Source: Butyricicoccus pullicaecorum | GTDB lineage: Bacteria; Bacillota; Clostridia; Oscillospirales; Butyricicoccaceae | DNA: 55,931 bases | NCBI GenBank assembly: GCA_018365995.1 | Contig: JAGZIY010000022.1 | Coordinates: 1 to 55,931 of the forward strand | Direction of reading: 5' to 3' | Shown here: in pieces, positions 14,555 through 24,252 of the stretch | Numbering within the stretch: position 1 is the first letter of the stretch | Layout: every line of letters begins with the position of its first letter | Position numbers and translations under genes: made by a program | Notes under the pieces: model-generated | Database searches by the model: none | Told to the model about the DNA's origin: nothing | Seen by the model: the letters and a program-made list of their open reading frames with translations, nothing else

Positions 14555-17164
14555 ATGAGAAACCTCAAGAGGGCTCTCAGCCTGGTAATGGCCATGGCCA
14601 TGCTGATCGGCATGATGACCATCGGTGCCAGTGCTGTGAGCGCCAGCGATTTCACCGACGCGGATGAGATCGTCAACACCGAGGCCGTCTCCGTTCTGAC
14701 GACTCTGAACGTCATCAACGGCAAGGAAGACGGCAGCTACTTTGATCCCACCGGGATCGTGACCCGCGCCGAGATGGCGAAGATGATCACCGTGGCTCTG
14801 CACGGCGGCGAGGAGCCCGTTCTGGGCACCAAGACCAACCCGAGCTACTCCGACATCAAGGGCCATTGGGCTGAGTCCTACATTGAGTACTGCACCAGCG
14901 TGGGCATCATTTCCGGTCGCGGCAACGGCAAGTTTGACCCGGCTGCTACTGTGACTGTGGCCGAGGCGGCCAAAATGTTGCTGACTGCCCTAGGGTACGA
15001 TGCTGCCGTGTTCGGCCTGACCGGTTCCGACTGGCAGGTGAACACCGACGTGCAGGCCAACAACGCCAAGCTGTATGAGGGCCTGCCTGCCAGCGTTACC
15101 ACCTCCGATGCTCTGACCCGTGACAACGCCGCCCAGATGATCTACAATACTCTGGACGCCTACATCATGGAGAAGACCTTTGACAAGGTTCTGTCCAACG
15201 GCGAGGTCTCTTACAGCTACAAGCTGTCCGAGACCAAGACCATGATGAGCGAGAAGTTCGGTGTGGTCAAGGTCGAGGGTGTTGTTACTGAGAATGAGTT
15301 CACCGAGGGCTCTGCGCTGAAGGGCAAGACCACAATGACCGTCACCAACGGCGATGCTGGTAGCACGAAGGGTGAGCAGAGCGTCTTTGCCAACGGCACT
15401 CAGACCTTTGCCGTCACCTCTGGCGCCGATGTGGTCGGCAAGAGCGTGACCCTGTATGTGAAGCCCGCCAAGAACACCAATGCCGCCTCCAAGGCGACTG
15501 TTGTGGGCTCCGCCATCATCAACAGCAACAATACGGTCTACACCACTGCCAAGGCTCTGGTTGACAACTCCAGTAAGTCCAACGACATTACCAAGACCCT
15601 GAAGGCCGAGGGCCTGAAGTTTGATAACGCCAACGATGTCACTCTGTATACCAACTATGCTGACAGCACTCTGAGCAACCCTGCTACTAGCGATCTGGCA
15701 TCCCTGTTGAACACCAAGGGTGTTGAGGCCCAGTACATTGACAACAACGGTGACGGCATTGTAGATGTGGTTGTGAAGGTCATCAAGGCTTTTGGTAAGG
15801 TCACTGTCTACTCCGACGCTAAGGACGGTAGCCTGAGCATCTCCAAGCTGGGTAAGTACGGTGCTGACGGCCTCACTAGCGGTGCTGGTCTGTCCACCAC
15901 CGACGCCAACGAGGATGTCTATGACTTTGCCAACCTGGGCGTGGCCAAGAATGACTATGTCTTCTACTATGAGGTCAACGGTGGCATGTGCTACGTCGAG
16001 GCCGCCAAGTCTGTAACCGAGGACATTACCGCGACCAAGGGTGACAGCATCTATGCCGGCGATACTGAGTACGGCACCTCCGACCTGGCCAGCACTACCG
16101 ACCTCTCTGCTGAGACCGGTGCTCAGGCCACCTTGGTTAGTGCCGTGACTCTGGGCGAGGAGGCTGTCCTCTATCTGGATGCGGCCAACAGCGTGGTCTA
16201 CGTGACCGATGCCGAGACCAGCAGTTCTTACCTGATGGTTACTGCCACCGCCCTGAGCAGTTACAAGGATAGCGTAACCGCCCGCGTTGTCTTTGAGGAT
16301 GGCACCACCGGTGAGATCGAGGTCAACAAGCTGGACACCACCACTGTCAACAATAGCACTAATGCTTCCAATGTCCAGGGCCTGCTGGACAATCAGAAGA
16401 TCGGTCGCAACACCACTGCTAAGGTTTACTCCTACACCAAGACCTCCGACAATACCTATAACCTGACCACTGAGACTACTGTTGTTGGAACTCAGGATGC
16501 CGTTGACATTACTAAGGGTAACCCCACCGTTGTGTCCGGTCAGATTACCGCCAACAACGCTACCAAGTTCATCTTGGGTGACGAGGATGGTTACAGCGCC
16601 TACACTGGTATCAATAACGTGTCCAGCAAGGAGGACACCTCCGTGTTTGCAGTTGTGGGTACCAATAAGGTCGCTAAGGTCCTCTTTGCCTACGGCGGCA
16701 CTGGTGCCGAGAACGCAGACAACTACATGTACGTCCTGAACAAGACCCCCTATGTCACCAGTGACGGCAAGAACGACGTTTACACCTACACTGTCATTCG
16801 TAACGGCGAGGTGACCACCATTGAGGGTACTTCTGCCTCCGTGTTTAGCGCCGCTGGCCTGAACAAGGTCACTCTGAAGGGCGACAAGGCCAACAGCGCG
16901 AGCACCAGCGGCGCTCTCATTGTTGCCTCCGGTAAAGCTACCACCGCTGGCGATGGCGTGCTGGCCATCAATAACGGTACTGGCTACTTCTACGATGAGA
17001 ACACCGTGTTTATCCTGATCACCGGTGGCGGTAAGGATGATGTAAATACCTCCGCTAGCGTGGACAGCATCATCACCGAGGGTGGCGCTCAGGATACCAT
17101 CTCCATCCTGGTGGATGAGGATAACACCACCACCGCTCAGTACGTCTTCATTGAGCGCGGCTAA
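14555..17164 (+). CDS. S-layer protein with SLH domains (first copy)
   Basis: This is a secreted 869-residue surface-array protein. The signal peptide (MRNLKRALSL, hydrophobic core, cleavage near residues 25-30 at ASA) is followed by three SLH repeats in about residues 30-215, seen from ADEIVNTEAVSVLTTLNVI, FDPTGIVTRAEMAKMI, WAESYIEYCTSVGIISGRGN, FDPAATVTVAEAAKMLL and LTRDNAAQMIYNTLDAY. SLH domains hold such proteins to a pyruvylated secondary cell-wall polymer. The rest is Thr/Ser/Asn/Gly-rich and beta-like, without known enzymes. The start is at 14555, nine bases after AGGAGG; an earlier ATG at 14537 lies before that site. Strong codon bias towards C/G-ending codons suggests high expression. 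Confidence 0.93.
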   Translation: MRNLKRALSLVMAMAMLIGMMTIGASAVSASDFTDADEIVNTEAVSVLTTLNVINGKEDGSYFDPTGIVTRAEMAKMITVALHGGEEPVLGTKTNPSYSDIKGHWAESYIEYCTSVGIISGRGNGKFDPAATVTVAEAAKMLLTALGYDAAVFGLTGSDWQVNTDVQANNAKLYEGLPASVTTSDALTRDNAAQMIYNTLDAYIMEKTFDKVLSNGEVSYSYKLSETKTMMSEKFGVVKVEGVVTENEFTEGSALKGKTTMTVTNGDAGSTKGEQSVFANGTQTFAVTSGADVVGKSVTLYVKPAKNTNAASKATVVGSAIINSNNTVYTTAKALVDNSSKSNDITKTLKAEGLKFDNANDVTLYTNYADSTLSNPATSDLASLLNTKGVEAQYIDNNGDGIVDVVVKVIKAFGKVTVYSDAKDGSLSISKLGKYGADGLTSGAGLSTTDANEDVYDFANLGVAKNDYVFYYEVNGGMCYVEAAKSVTEDITATKGDSIYAGDTEYGTSDLASTTDLSAETGAQATLVSAVTLGEEAVLYLDAANSVVYVTDAETSSSYLMVTATALSSYKDSVTARVVFEDGTTGEIEVNKLDTTTVNNSTNASNVQGLLDNQKIGRNTTAKVYSYTKTSDNTYNLTTETTVVGTQDAVDITKGNPTVVSGQITANNATKFILGDEDGYSAYTGINNVSSKEDTSVFAVVGTNKVAKVLFAYGGTGAENADNYMYVLNKTPYVTSDGKNDVYTYTVIRNGEVTTIEGTSASVFSAAGLNKVTLKGDKANSASTSGALIVASGKATTAGDGVLAINNGTGYFYDENTVFILITGGGKDDVNTSASVDSIITEGGAQDTISILVDEDNTTTAQYVFIERG

Positions 17165-17207
17165 TCCGGCAAGATACATAGACGTAACTAGAGGTTAGCT
17201 CTGATTT

Positions 17208-17240
17208 CACCCCCGCGCTTCGGCGCGGGGGTGTGTTTTT
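17208..17240 (+). terminator. Rho-independent terminator of the first S-layer gene
   Basis: CACCCCCGCGC and GCGCGGGGGTG form a perfect 11-bp GC stem closed by a TTCG tetraloop, followed by TGTTTTT. It lies 44 bases after the S-layer stop. It is a textbook terminator, so the next gene needs its own promoter; a TATAAT lies at 17280-17285 without a clear -35 box. Confidence 0.93.
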
Positions 17241-17326
17241 ATCCCTTATTGTACCTATGCAGCTACACCTACGATCTGATATAATAGAAAGAGAATATGG
17301 AATTTTATCTCAGGAGGTGCCTGCAT

Positions 17327-20248
17327 ATGACAAGTTACACGCAAAGTGTATTCTTTACCTGGGGACATCTGCCCGGAATAAAACTATCACTCCTCTTACT
17401 GTTGCTGGCATTCCCGCTCCTTTATTGCTTCTATTGGGATGCGTTTGAGAGCAGCGGAGTTGTGCAAATGAAGGGGGTGTGGAAAAGACTTCCGTACGGG
17501 AAGCGAATCCGCGCGTCGGCTACAGTAGCTGCCTATGCATTACTGCTTCTGGCTGGCATACCGCAGACAGGCCTACTGCAATCGCTGGACTTCCTGGATT
17601 GGGCCGCAGACCTCTATTTGAGACTGGAGCCGTTGCAGGCTATCGGAGTACTACTGGCGGCACTGTATGCCAGGGTACTTCATGGAAGTCGGTACGAATA
17701 TCTCCAACCCATCAACTTCGTGACTCGGCTTCTTATTTTTCTCTCTGTGTTCTCGACTCTCCTGGTCGGTCAGATTCCGCTCGTCTGGTACAATGTTCCG
17801 TGGTTTCTGCTGGTGGGCGTGATTTTTGCTTGGTTGGAGCTGGCCGCACTGCGTCCGCCCCCCGTCGGCTTGCCAACAACGAAGAATCTGTTTGACCCTG
17901 TTGCCGCTTATGACGGGCTTTTGCCGCTTCGGCAGGCGCAGGCCGACAAATTGGTCAATATTATCCGTAGCCAAAATTCCAGTGGCACCTCAATTTGCGT
18001 CTCCGGGCCGTGGGGGTGCGGAAAGACTTCGTTGATGTTGGGCGCGTTGGACAAGCTGCGCTGTGAGGGAGACTCGCGAAGTAATGAAGTCCTCTTTATC
18101 CGTGCGCTGGAGTTGGATACGCTGACTGCCCTGTTTACCTATGTGTTCGGTCGGATTAAGGCTATGCTGAAAGAGCGCGGAGCCTATGTCGGAGCCGGGA
18201 GTGAGTGTCAAAAGCTACTGGCCTCGGCGGGTGGCTTGATTACAAATGAGCGCATCACCTCTCTGCTTGAATGGAAGCTTTTCCACACTGCAGAGGATTA
18301 CCGCAGCCAGCATGACCAGCTAGAGCAGCTGATATGTGAGGTCTTTAAAGATGACAAGCTCATCATCGTGGTGGACGATATTGAGCGGTGTGCGCCGAAA
18401 AAGGCACTGGAATTTCTCTTCTTCATCAAAGAGTTTGCGGTCATGCGCTGCTGTATCGCGGTCTTTCTGACGGATTATGAGCATCTTCCAAACCCGACCG
18501 GGGGGGGGGGGGCTTCCGACGCATCACCGGACTTTTATGACAAGTTCTTCAATTACCGGCTCAATCTTGCGCCGATTTCCCCACTTGATGTAATACGCGT
18601 CCAGGAAAGCGGCCAGGATGCCAAAAGCCACTGGGAGAAGGTTGAGCCTTTATCTGTTATTTACCAGCGAATTAGGAGTATATTGACCCGTCGTTCAGAG
18701 GAGTGCCTAAAACATGCAGAGGACGTAGCAGAGGGGGCGGGGTGGGCAGAGCAAAGCAAGAAAAGCACATATTTATCTAAATGTGTGGAAAAGCTTGATG
18801 AATCCATGTTCCGGCCGCGTTCGGTAATAAAAGTCTGTGAAGCCTATCGAAATTGGGCGACACAGCTTCAGGAGATCTATCATAGGGTTCCGGCTGATCA
18901 ATTGGACTGCTATTTTATCACAATCCCGCTGGGGGAGAGCCTCTTTTTCCTGTCCTATCTTGAGGCGTGTTTCCCCCAAGAGTTCGACACACTGGTGCAA
19001 GGGGATGCCAGCATCTATCTGGATGAGCTTTCCGAGTGCAGTGATGAGGAGCCGAGGCCCTTCCTTGCTGAACTGATGCGTGAAAGCTTACTCCCGAAGG
19101 AGAGGTTACTGCCTTACCGCGATTACCGCCAGGAAAAAGGACGCCGCTTCCTCCGCATCCTGCTCCGCAGTCCACAGAGCCTGCCCGAAATCATGGATGG
19201 ATTCACCTCGCAGGAGGAGGCGTGGTTCAATGCCGTACGGGAACGCAACATGGACGTTATAGCGGCGCAATGGGTTGAAATCATAAACGCTGTGGTGGAG
19301 TCCTACCCTAAACTTTTTGATGGCAGAAATCTTCTGGATACTCTGCTTCAATTCGGATGGGAGCAGGTGCGGGAGGAGCGCTGGGGCGCCGATATGCTCT
19401 TCCAGCTTTTTGACTTCTCCGCCTTGAGCAAGCACTATCTGGTAAGCGCCTCCGGGGTAGTCCCCTTTGTCGACGCATTCACATCTACCTACGACAGCGC
19501 TGGTGGAATTGGGCTACTGACGGGGCTGCCTCAAAGATCTCATCAGCTTGCCGTCTCTTTTGCGCAGAATTATCTCTACCAGTTCGGCACCCCGTTCACT
19601 CGGGTGCTGGATTACGGAATGGAGGAAAAGGACTCAAAACGCTTTTTCCGCATGATAGAGATCGTCTCCGCAGAGAAGGATTTCTACAAGATCCTAGATC
19701 GCTTTCTGCAGAATACCCGGTTGATTGAGCCATGGCTTGAGCGTATACCAGAGCCGCTCCATGGGGCAGACGGGCTGGAACGTCTTGCTCACAGTGCGGA
19801 GGCGATTCTTGCGGAGAACGGGTTTTCTGGCTATGATGATGTCCGGTGTGAATTGGCGTGTATGTGGACAACCGTCGCAGAAATCAAAGCGCTCCTCCGC
19901 CTGCTCGACGAGCTTGAAGCTACCCTCAAGGAGGCTGAACGCGGCTTTCTCATAGGTGACCTCAGCCTTGAGTCCCTGCCCAAGGTCATCCGCAGTCTTA
20001 GCGAACGTGTCCGCGCCTCAAACGCAGCGCAGGATGCCTACCTCCCGGAGGATTTGCGCAATCTTTTTGAATTCATTAATTTGCTGAATCCGGAAGAGGC
20101 TGAAGCGCTCCCGGATGAGTTGATTCCCCAGCTTCAAGCACTGGCGTCGGACTTCGCATCGGCCACCGGTTTCCCGGTTCACGCCTTCCGGAACGTACTA
20201 TTGAGGCGAATCCGCCGCAGCACGCCCAGGGAGGAATCCTTTGTTTGA
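17327..20248 (+). CDS. KAP-family membrane P-loop NTPase
   Basis: This 973-residue protein matches the KAP P-loop NTPase layout. Hydrophobic segments lie at about residues 20-38, 58-78, 90-110 and 128-170. The NTPase domain follows, with Walker A GPWGCGKTS (about 227) and Walker B IIVVDDIERC (about 345, family pattern DDLDRC), then a long helical C-terminal part. KAP proteins are membrane-linked ATPases. Bacterial members are linked to phage exclusion and to surface or signalling roles, so the function here is open. The start is set at ATG 17327, eight bases after AGGAGGT (17312-17318); an ATG at 17297 is upstream of that site. Codons near 391 come from a run of 13 G. It is transcribed towards the sugar transferase gene. 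Confidence 0.82.
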   Translation: MTSYTQSVFFTWGHLPGIKLSLLLLLLAFPLLYCFYWDAFESSGVVQMKGVWKRLPYGKRIRASATVAAYALLLLAGIPQTGLLQSLDFLDWAADLYLRLEPLQAIGVLLAALYARVLHGSRYEYLQPINFVTRLLIFLSVFSTLLVGQIPLVWYNVPWFLLVGVIFAWLELAALRPPPVGLPTTKNLFDPVAAYDGLLPLRQAQADKLVNIIRSQNSSGTSICVSGPWGCGKTSLMLGALDKLRCEGDSRSNEVLFIRALELDTLTALFTYVFGRIKAMLKERGAYVGAGSECQKLLASAGGLITNERITSLLEWKLFHTAEDYRSQHDQLEQLICEVFKDDKLIIVVDDIERCAPKKALEFLFFIKEFAVMRCCIAVFLTDYEHLPNPTGGGGASDASPDFYDKFFNYRLNLAPISPLDVIRVQESGQDAKSHWEKVEPLSVIYQRIRSILTRRSEECLKHAEDVAEGAGWAEQSKKSTYLSKCVEKLDESMFRPRSVIKVCEAYRNWATQLQEIYHRVPADQLDCYFITIPLGESLFFLSYLEACFPQEFDTLVQGDASIYLDELSECSDEEPRPFLAELMRESLLPKERLLPYRDYRQEKGRRFLRILLRSPQSLPEIMDGFTSQEEAWFNAVRERNMDVIAAQWVEIINAVVESYPKLFDGRNLLDTLLQFGWEQVREERWGADMLFQLFDFSALSKHYLVSASGVVPFVDAFTSTYDSAGGIGLLTGLPQRSHQLAVSFAQNYLYQFGTPFTRVLDYGMEEKDSKRFFRMIEIVSAEKDFYKILDRFLQNTRLIEPWLERIPEPLHGADGLERLAHSAEAILAENGFSGYDDVRCELACMWTTVAEIKALLRLLDELEATLKEAERGFLIGDLSLESLPKVIRSLSERVRASNAAQDAYLPEDLRNLFEFINLLNPEEAEALPDELIPQLQALASDFASATGFPVHAFRNVLLRRIRRSTPREESFV
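18500..18512. repeat. Poly-G tract of 13 bases inside the KAP NTPase gene
   Basis: Thirteen consecutive G residues encode a Gly-rich loop (TGGGGA) just after the Walker B strand region. Such tracts are prone to replication slippage, and a gain or loss of one base would truncate the protein by about 580 residues. The present length keeps the full reading frame. Confidence 0.9.
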
Positions 20249-20309
20249 CAGAACAGGCCGTCTGGGAGTAAAATAAAGCGTTATATTATCGGAAAGGGTG
20301 CCAAGAGGC

Positions 20310-21692
20310 ATGATCAAAGAGAATCAGCGGATGCTGAACTACCTCAATGTATTGCTGGACGGCCTGATTCTGTTTTTTGCCATGCCAGTATCGTTTGTCA
20401 TTCGGTTCTTCGTGTTGCGCGGAGGCGTAATTACAGTCCCGTTTGCCTCCTATCTCTGGCTCGCCGCAATTCTGACCCCGGTCTATCTGTTTACCTTTGC
20501 CGCCTTCAGCCTGTACGAGTCCTTCAGAAAGAAGCGCCTTTATCAGGAGCTTGGACGGCTCTTCTGGGCCTGTGCGCTGGATATGGTGCTGCTTCAGACC
20601 GCCCTGTTTCTGGCGAAGGGAGTTCACTTCTCCCGCGGTACGCTGGCAATCTTCTTTGTCCTGTCCTTTGTGGGGCTTTCTGGGAAGAGATATGTGCTCC
20701 GGACGCTTTTGCGATACTACCGCCAGCGCGGCTTCAACCAGAAGCACGTCGTTCTGGTGGGAGACGGCGTTATGGCCAAGCGATATCTGGAGACCGTGCA
20801 GAGTGACCGGGAGCTGGGCTATCTGGTGGACGGATATGTGGCCAACCGCGCTTCGCTTCACAGAATTAAGTACTACGGTGGTATCGGTGCACTGGAGCGG
20901 GTGCTGGAGCGGTGCCAGCCGGACGAGGTGGTGGGTGCGCTGTCGCCTGAGGACTTCCGCTACACCCCCGTCCTCATCGAGGCCTGTGAGAAGGCCGGCG
21001 TAAAGCTCTCCATAATTCCCTTCTATGCGGAATATATGCCCTCCAATCCACAGTTTGACGATCTGGACGGAATTCCTCTGATGAATATCCGCCGCATTCC
21101 GCTGGACAACTGGGTGAACGCGTTTTTGAAGCGTCTTTTGGATGTTGTGGGTTCGCTGGTACTGATCATCTTCTCCTCCCCACTGATGCTCATCGCCGCG
21201 GTCGGAGTCAAGCTCTCCTCGCCCGGACCGGTGATCTTCACTCAGGAGCGGATTGGTCGGAATAAGAAGCCCTTCCGAATGTATAAATTCCGCTCCATGA
21301 GGGTCAATGACCGGCAAGATACCGGCTGGAGCCGCGACCGGGATGACCGCAAAACCAAATTCGGTGCCTTTATCCGAAAGTGCTCCATCGACGAGCTTCC
21401 GCAGTTTTTCAATGTACTTAAGGGCGACATGAGTCTCGTGGGGCCGCGCCCGGAGGTACCCTACTATGTGGAGCAGTTCAAGGATGAGATTCCCCTTTAC
21501 ATGGTGAAGCACCAGGTGCGCCCTGGCATCACTGGCTGGGCACAGGTCAATGGGCTGCGCGGGGACACCTCAATTAAGGCGCGTGTCGAGCACGATATTT
21601 TCTATATTGAGCATTGGACACTGGGATTCGATATCCGAATTTTGTTTATGACCCTGTTCAAAGCACTGATCAACAGCGAAAGATTGACGTAA
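20310..21692 (+). CDS. Polyprenyl glycosylphosphotransferase (initiating sugar transferase)
   Basis: This 460-residue membrane enzyme attaches the first sugar-phosphate to undecaprenyl phosphate, starting exopolysaccharide synthesis (WbaP/WcaJ/CpsE type). The N-terminal part has about four or five membrane helices, then a nucleotide-binding-like domain (VVLVGDGVMAKRYLETV). The C-terminal catalytic domain is canonical: KRLLDVVGSLVLIIFSSP, GPVIFTQERIGRNKKPF, YKFRSM, SIDELPQFFNVLKGDMSLVGPRPE and RPGITGWAQVNG. The start ATG 20310 follows AAGAGG; an in-frame GTG lies four codons earlier. Only 12 bases separate it from the downstream ligase-like gene. Confidence 0.94.
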   Translation: MIKENQRMLNYLNVLLDGLILFFAMPVSFVIRFFVLRGGVITVPFASYLWLAAILTPVYLFTFAAFSLYESFRKKRLYQELGRLFWACALDMVLLQTALFLAKGVHFSRGTLAIFFVLSFVGLSGKRYVLRTLLRYYRQRGFNQKHVVLVGDGVMAKRYLETVQSDRELGYLVDGYVANRASLHRIKYYGGIGALERVLERCQPDEVVGALSPEDFRYTPVLIEACEKAGVKLSIIPFYAEYMPSNPQFDDLDGIPLMNIRRIPLDNWVNAFLKRLLDVVGSLVLIIFSSPLMLIAAVGVKLSSPGPVIFTQERIGRNKKPFRMYKFRSMRVNDRQDTGWSRDRDDRKTKFGAFIRKCSIDELPQFFNVLKGDMSLVGPRPEVPYYVEQFKDEIPLYMVKHQVRPGITGWAQVNGLRGDTSIKARVEHDIFYIEHWTLGFDIRILFMTLFKALINSERLT

Positions 21693-21704
21693 AGGTGGAA
21701 CGAC

Positions 21705-24200
21705 ATGAGTAAGAAGCAAAGCAAAGCCGCCCGCAGAAAAGAGCAGGCAGCCGTTGGCCGCCAGGGCGGTGCGGAGCAGCGGCCGATTTCGGAGGCTGCC
21801 GCTCCGCAGCCGACCATCCCAGTGCGCCAGTCGCCTCAAGCCCCATCTCCCGCGCTTGACCGCAAGGCCCTGTTGTGGTGCCTCATCCCAGCCGTTCTGC
21901 TCTTCCTTTTCCTGGCCTTCCAGGGGGGAGGGGATGACCGTGTGCTGGCAATCGTGGCTGCGATAGCTCTCGTAGCCTGCTCTATGGGGAAAACTCCCAT
22001 CGCCAATATCGCCCAACGGCTTTCCATCCCCGCGCTGGTGGTGTGCGCCTACCTACTGCTGAACGCCGCCGCTGGTCTGTACAGCAAATTTGGAAGCTTT
22101 GCGGCCCCCGAGTTCGGCAAGATCTTGGCCTCCTTCTGCATCTTCGCCATTCTTTTGTTTCGGGTAAAGCAGGGCTGTGGCCGTCAAGTCGCCGCGGTCC
22201 TAGCCACCCTCACTGCCGCCTTCTCCCTGATCAGTATTGATGCTGCCTCCCTCAAGCTGTTGAGCGGTGTCTATATCCGTATTCTGGACGCGCTGGGCTG
22301 TAGCTATGGCTCCATGAGCACCGGCTACGAGGCGGGCATCCGCATTACTGGTATATTTGGAAACCCCAATGTGCTGGCCGGGATTTTGGCCTTCGGTGTA
22401 TTCCTGGGCCTCTATCTGGTCCTGACGGCCAAAAGCCGACGCGGACTTCTGGGTTGCGCCCTGCTGTTGGAGGTCAACGCGCTAGGTTTCCTGCTGGCCT
22501 TCAGCATGGGTGCAATCGGCATGTTCCTCGTCTCCGTGGCCATCTACTTGATTTTTGAGGCACGTGATCGCCGGTTACCCCTGCTAGTTTTGATGCTTGA
22601 GACCGCAATAATCGGCGTGGTGATAGCCTTTCCCTCTTTCGCGGGGCTGGGTAGCAGCGGCGGAGCGGCCTGGCTTCCCGTCCTGGCCGGACCGCTGGGC
22701 GGCGTCCTTCTTTGGCTGCTTCATGGCTGGCTCGGAGTGCGGCTCGGCGAGGCGCTGAACCAGCGGCCCCGCCTCGCCCTGGGTGCCGCCGTTGGCGTTG
22801 TACTCCTGGCAGTGGGTTACGTTCTCCTGGCCTTCAATGTAACCGGCCCCTATCAGCTCCAGCCTGGTGAGATCCTGCGCCGCTCGGTCTATCCCAGCGG
22901 CGGCGAGTACCGCCTGGAAGGTGACTGGTCCGGCGAGGTCATGGTGACTGTGGAAAGCCAGAATGATTCGCAAACCATCATGCATACCAGCACCATGCTC
23001 TATCAGGGGGGGCTGGCCGAGGCGGTGTTTACCGTTCCAGAGGACAGCAAAGTGGTCTACCTCAATTTTATCAGTCTGCAGGGGGCAGTTCTGGACCAGG
23101 TGTCACTGTCAGGCGGCGAGCAGGTAAAGCTGGGATACCGTTTCCTTCCCGGCTTTGCTGCAAACCGGATTCAGGGCCTTTGGGCGAATCAAAACGCCAT
23201 CCAGCGCACGGAATTTTTCCGAGACGGTCTGCGCATTTGGCAGAAGAGTCCCGTCATTGGCAATGGCCTGGGCAGCGTAGAAGGACTGGTGACCAGTGTC
23301 CAGCAGTTCTACTATGAAAGCCGCTACGTCCACAATCACTATATTCAGCTCCTGGCTGAGATGGGGCTTCCTGGGCTGCTCTGTTTCCTCGCTGTCATCG
23401 GCGCAGCGGCAGTAACGCTGCTCAAACGCCGTCGGGAGGGTGAGGGCGACCCCCTCCTCGCCGCTCTGGCCGCCTGTCTGGCCATGATGTCCCTCCACGC
23501 GGCGGCTGAGGCGGTCTGGTCAATCAGCGTCTATCAAACCTTTGCCCTATCCGTCCTGGCGCTCCTGTGTGTCGTCTATGGTCAGCCTGTCGCCAAGCTG
23601 ACCGGAAAGGGAATTGCGTGGATCTTCTCCCTGCTGCTCTGGGGCGTTACACTCATATTCGCCTGGTTTTTGGGCGGCAATCTCTCCGCGGAGTTGGAAT
23701 ACAGCCAAGTGAAGGCGGGTACCCGTCAGCAAACGCCGTACACCATGACGCAGCTGGCACGCAAGGATCACTATAATTGGGCCCAATACAAGCTGGACAT
23801 GGCCGTAAACGCCTGTGACTCTGAAGTCCCGGAGTTTGCTGAGACTGCTGCCACATATGCCATCCAAGTTCGGGAATTGGGAATCTATTCGATCAATTAT
23901 AGCCTATCTGCTTATTTCTACAGCACCTTGGGTCAATGGGATCAGTTCTTTGCGGCCACCCGTGAGGGGATCTCCCAGGCGGCCTCTCGTGCAAGTGCCT
24001 GGCAGGAGATCTTCTTCCTCTATGAGGGCTTCTTCCCTGGCGAGGAAGCGGAAAATGCCGCATGGTATGCCCAGCAAGTGCTTATGTTTTATGATATGCT
24101 CCAGCAATACAATGATGGAAGAATGGAACAGATTACCCTGGTAGACCAGAATATGACCTTTATTCAACACATGCAGCACCTCGCTGGTGTTCGCCAATAA
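21705..24200 (+). CDS. Wzy / O-antigen ligase-like membrane protein (first paralogue)
   Basis: This 831-residue polytopic protein has a basic cytosolic N-terminus (MSKKQSKAARRKEQ), about a dozen membrane helices and a C-terminal TPR-like helical tail. It carries the Wzy_C-type features GNPNVLAGILAFG, SMGAIGMFLVS and, after a large outer loop, FFRDGLRIWQKSPVIGNGLG and VHNHYIQLLAEMGLPG. Proteins of this family polymerise or ligate glycan chains outside the membrane. The outer loop (HTSTMLYQGGLAEAVFTVP) is a beta-rich insert shared with the paralogue at 39493. It is probably co-transcribed with the initiating sugar transferase. Confidence 0.85.
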   Translation: MSKKQSKAARRKEQAAVGRQGGAEQRPISEAAAPQPTIPVRQSPQAPSPALDRKALLWCLIPAVLLFLFLAFQGGGDDRVLAIVAAIALVACSMGKTPIANIAQRLSIPALVVCAYLLLNAAAGLYSKFGSFAAPEFGKILASFCIFAILLFRVKQGCGRQVAAVLATLTAAFSLISIDAASLKLLSGVYIRILDALGCSYGSMSTGYEAGIRITGIFGNPNVLAGILAFGVFLGLYLVLTAKSRRGLLGCALLLEVNALGFLLAFSMGAIGMFLVSVAIYLIFEARDRRLPLLVLMLETAIIGVVIAFPSFAGLGSSGGAAWLPVLAGPLGGVLLWLLHGWLGVRLGEALNQRPRLALGAAVGVVLLAVGYVLLAFNVTGPYQLQPGEILRRSVYPSGGEYRLEGDWSGEVMVTVESQNDSQTIMHTSTMLYQGGLAEAVFTVPEDSKVVYLNFISLQGAVLDQVSLSGGEQVKLGYRFLPGFAANRIQGLWANQNAIQRTEFFRDGLRIWQKSPVIGNGLGSVEGLVTSVQQFYYESRYVHNHYIQLLAEMGLPGLLCFLAVIGAAAVTLLKRRREGEGDPLLAALAACLAMMSLHAAAEAVWSISVYQTFALSVLALLCVVYGQPVAKLTGKGIAWIFSLLLWGVTLIFAWFLGGNLSAELEYSQVKAGTRQQTPYTMTQLARKDHYNWAQYKLDMAVNACDSEVPEFAETAATYAIQVRELGIYSINYSLSAYFYSTLGQWDQFFAATREGISQAASRASAWQEIFFLYEGFFPGEEAENAAWYAQQVLMFYDMLQQYNDGRMEQITLVDQNMTFIQHMQHLAGVRQ

Positions 24201-24252
24201 AAGTATGCCCCTTAGTATTCCGTTTGGAGTTTGAGGGCCTCGCCTTTTCTTT

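Noticed and set aside
14990..17179. Very long reverse-strand open frame opposite the first S-layer gene
   Set aside because: It is a by-product of the strong codon bias of the S-layer gene. It lacks a ribosome binding site and looks like low-complexity Gly/Val/Leu/His sequence.
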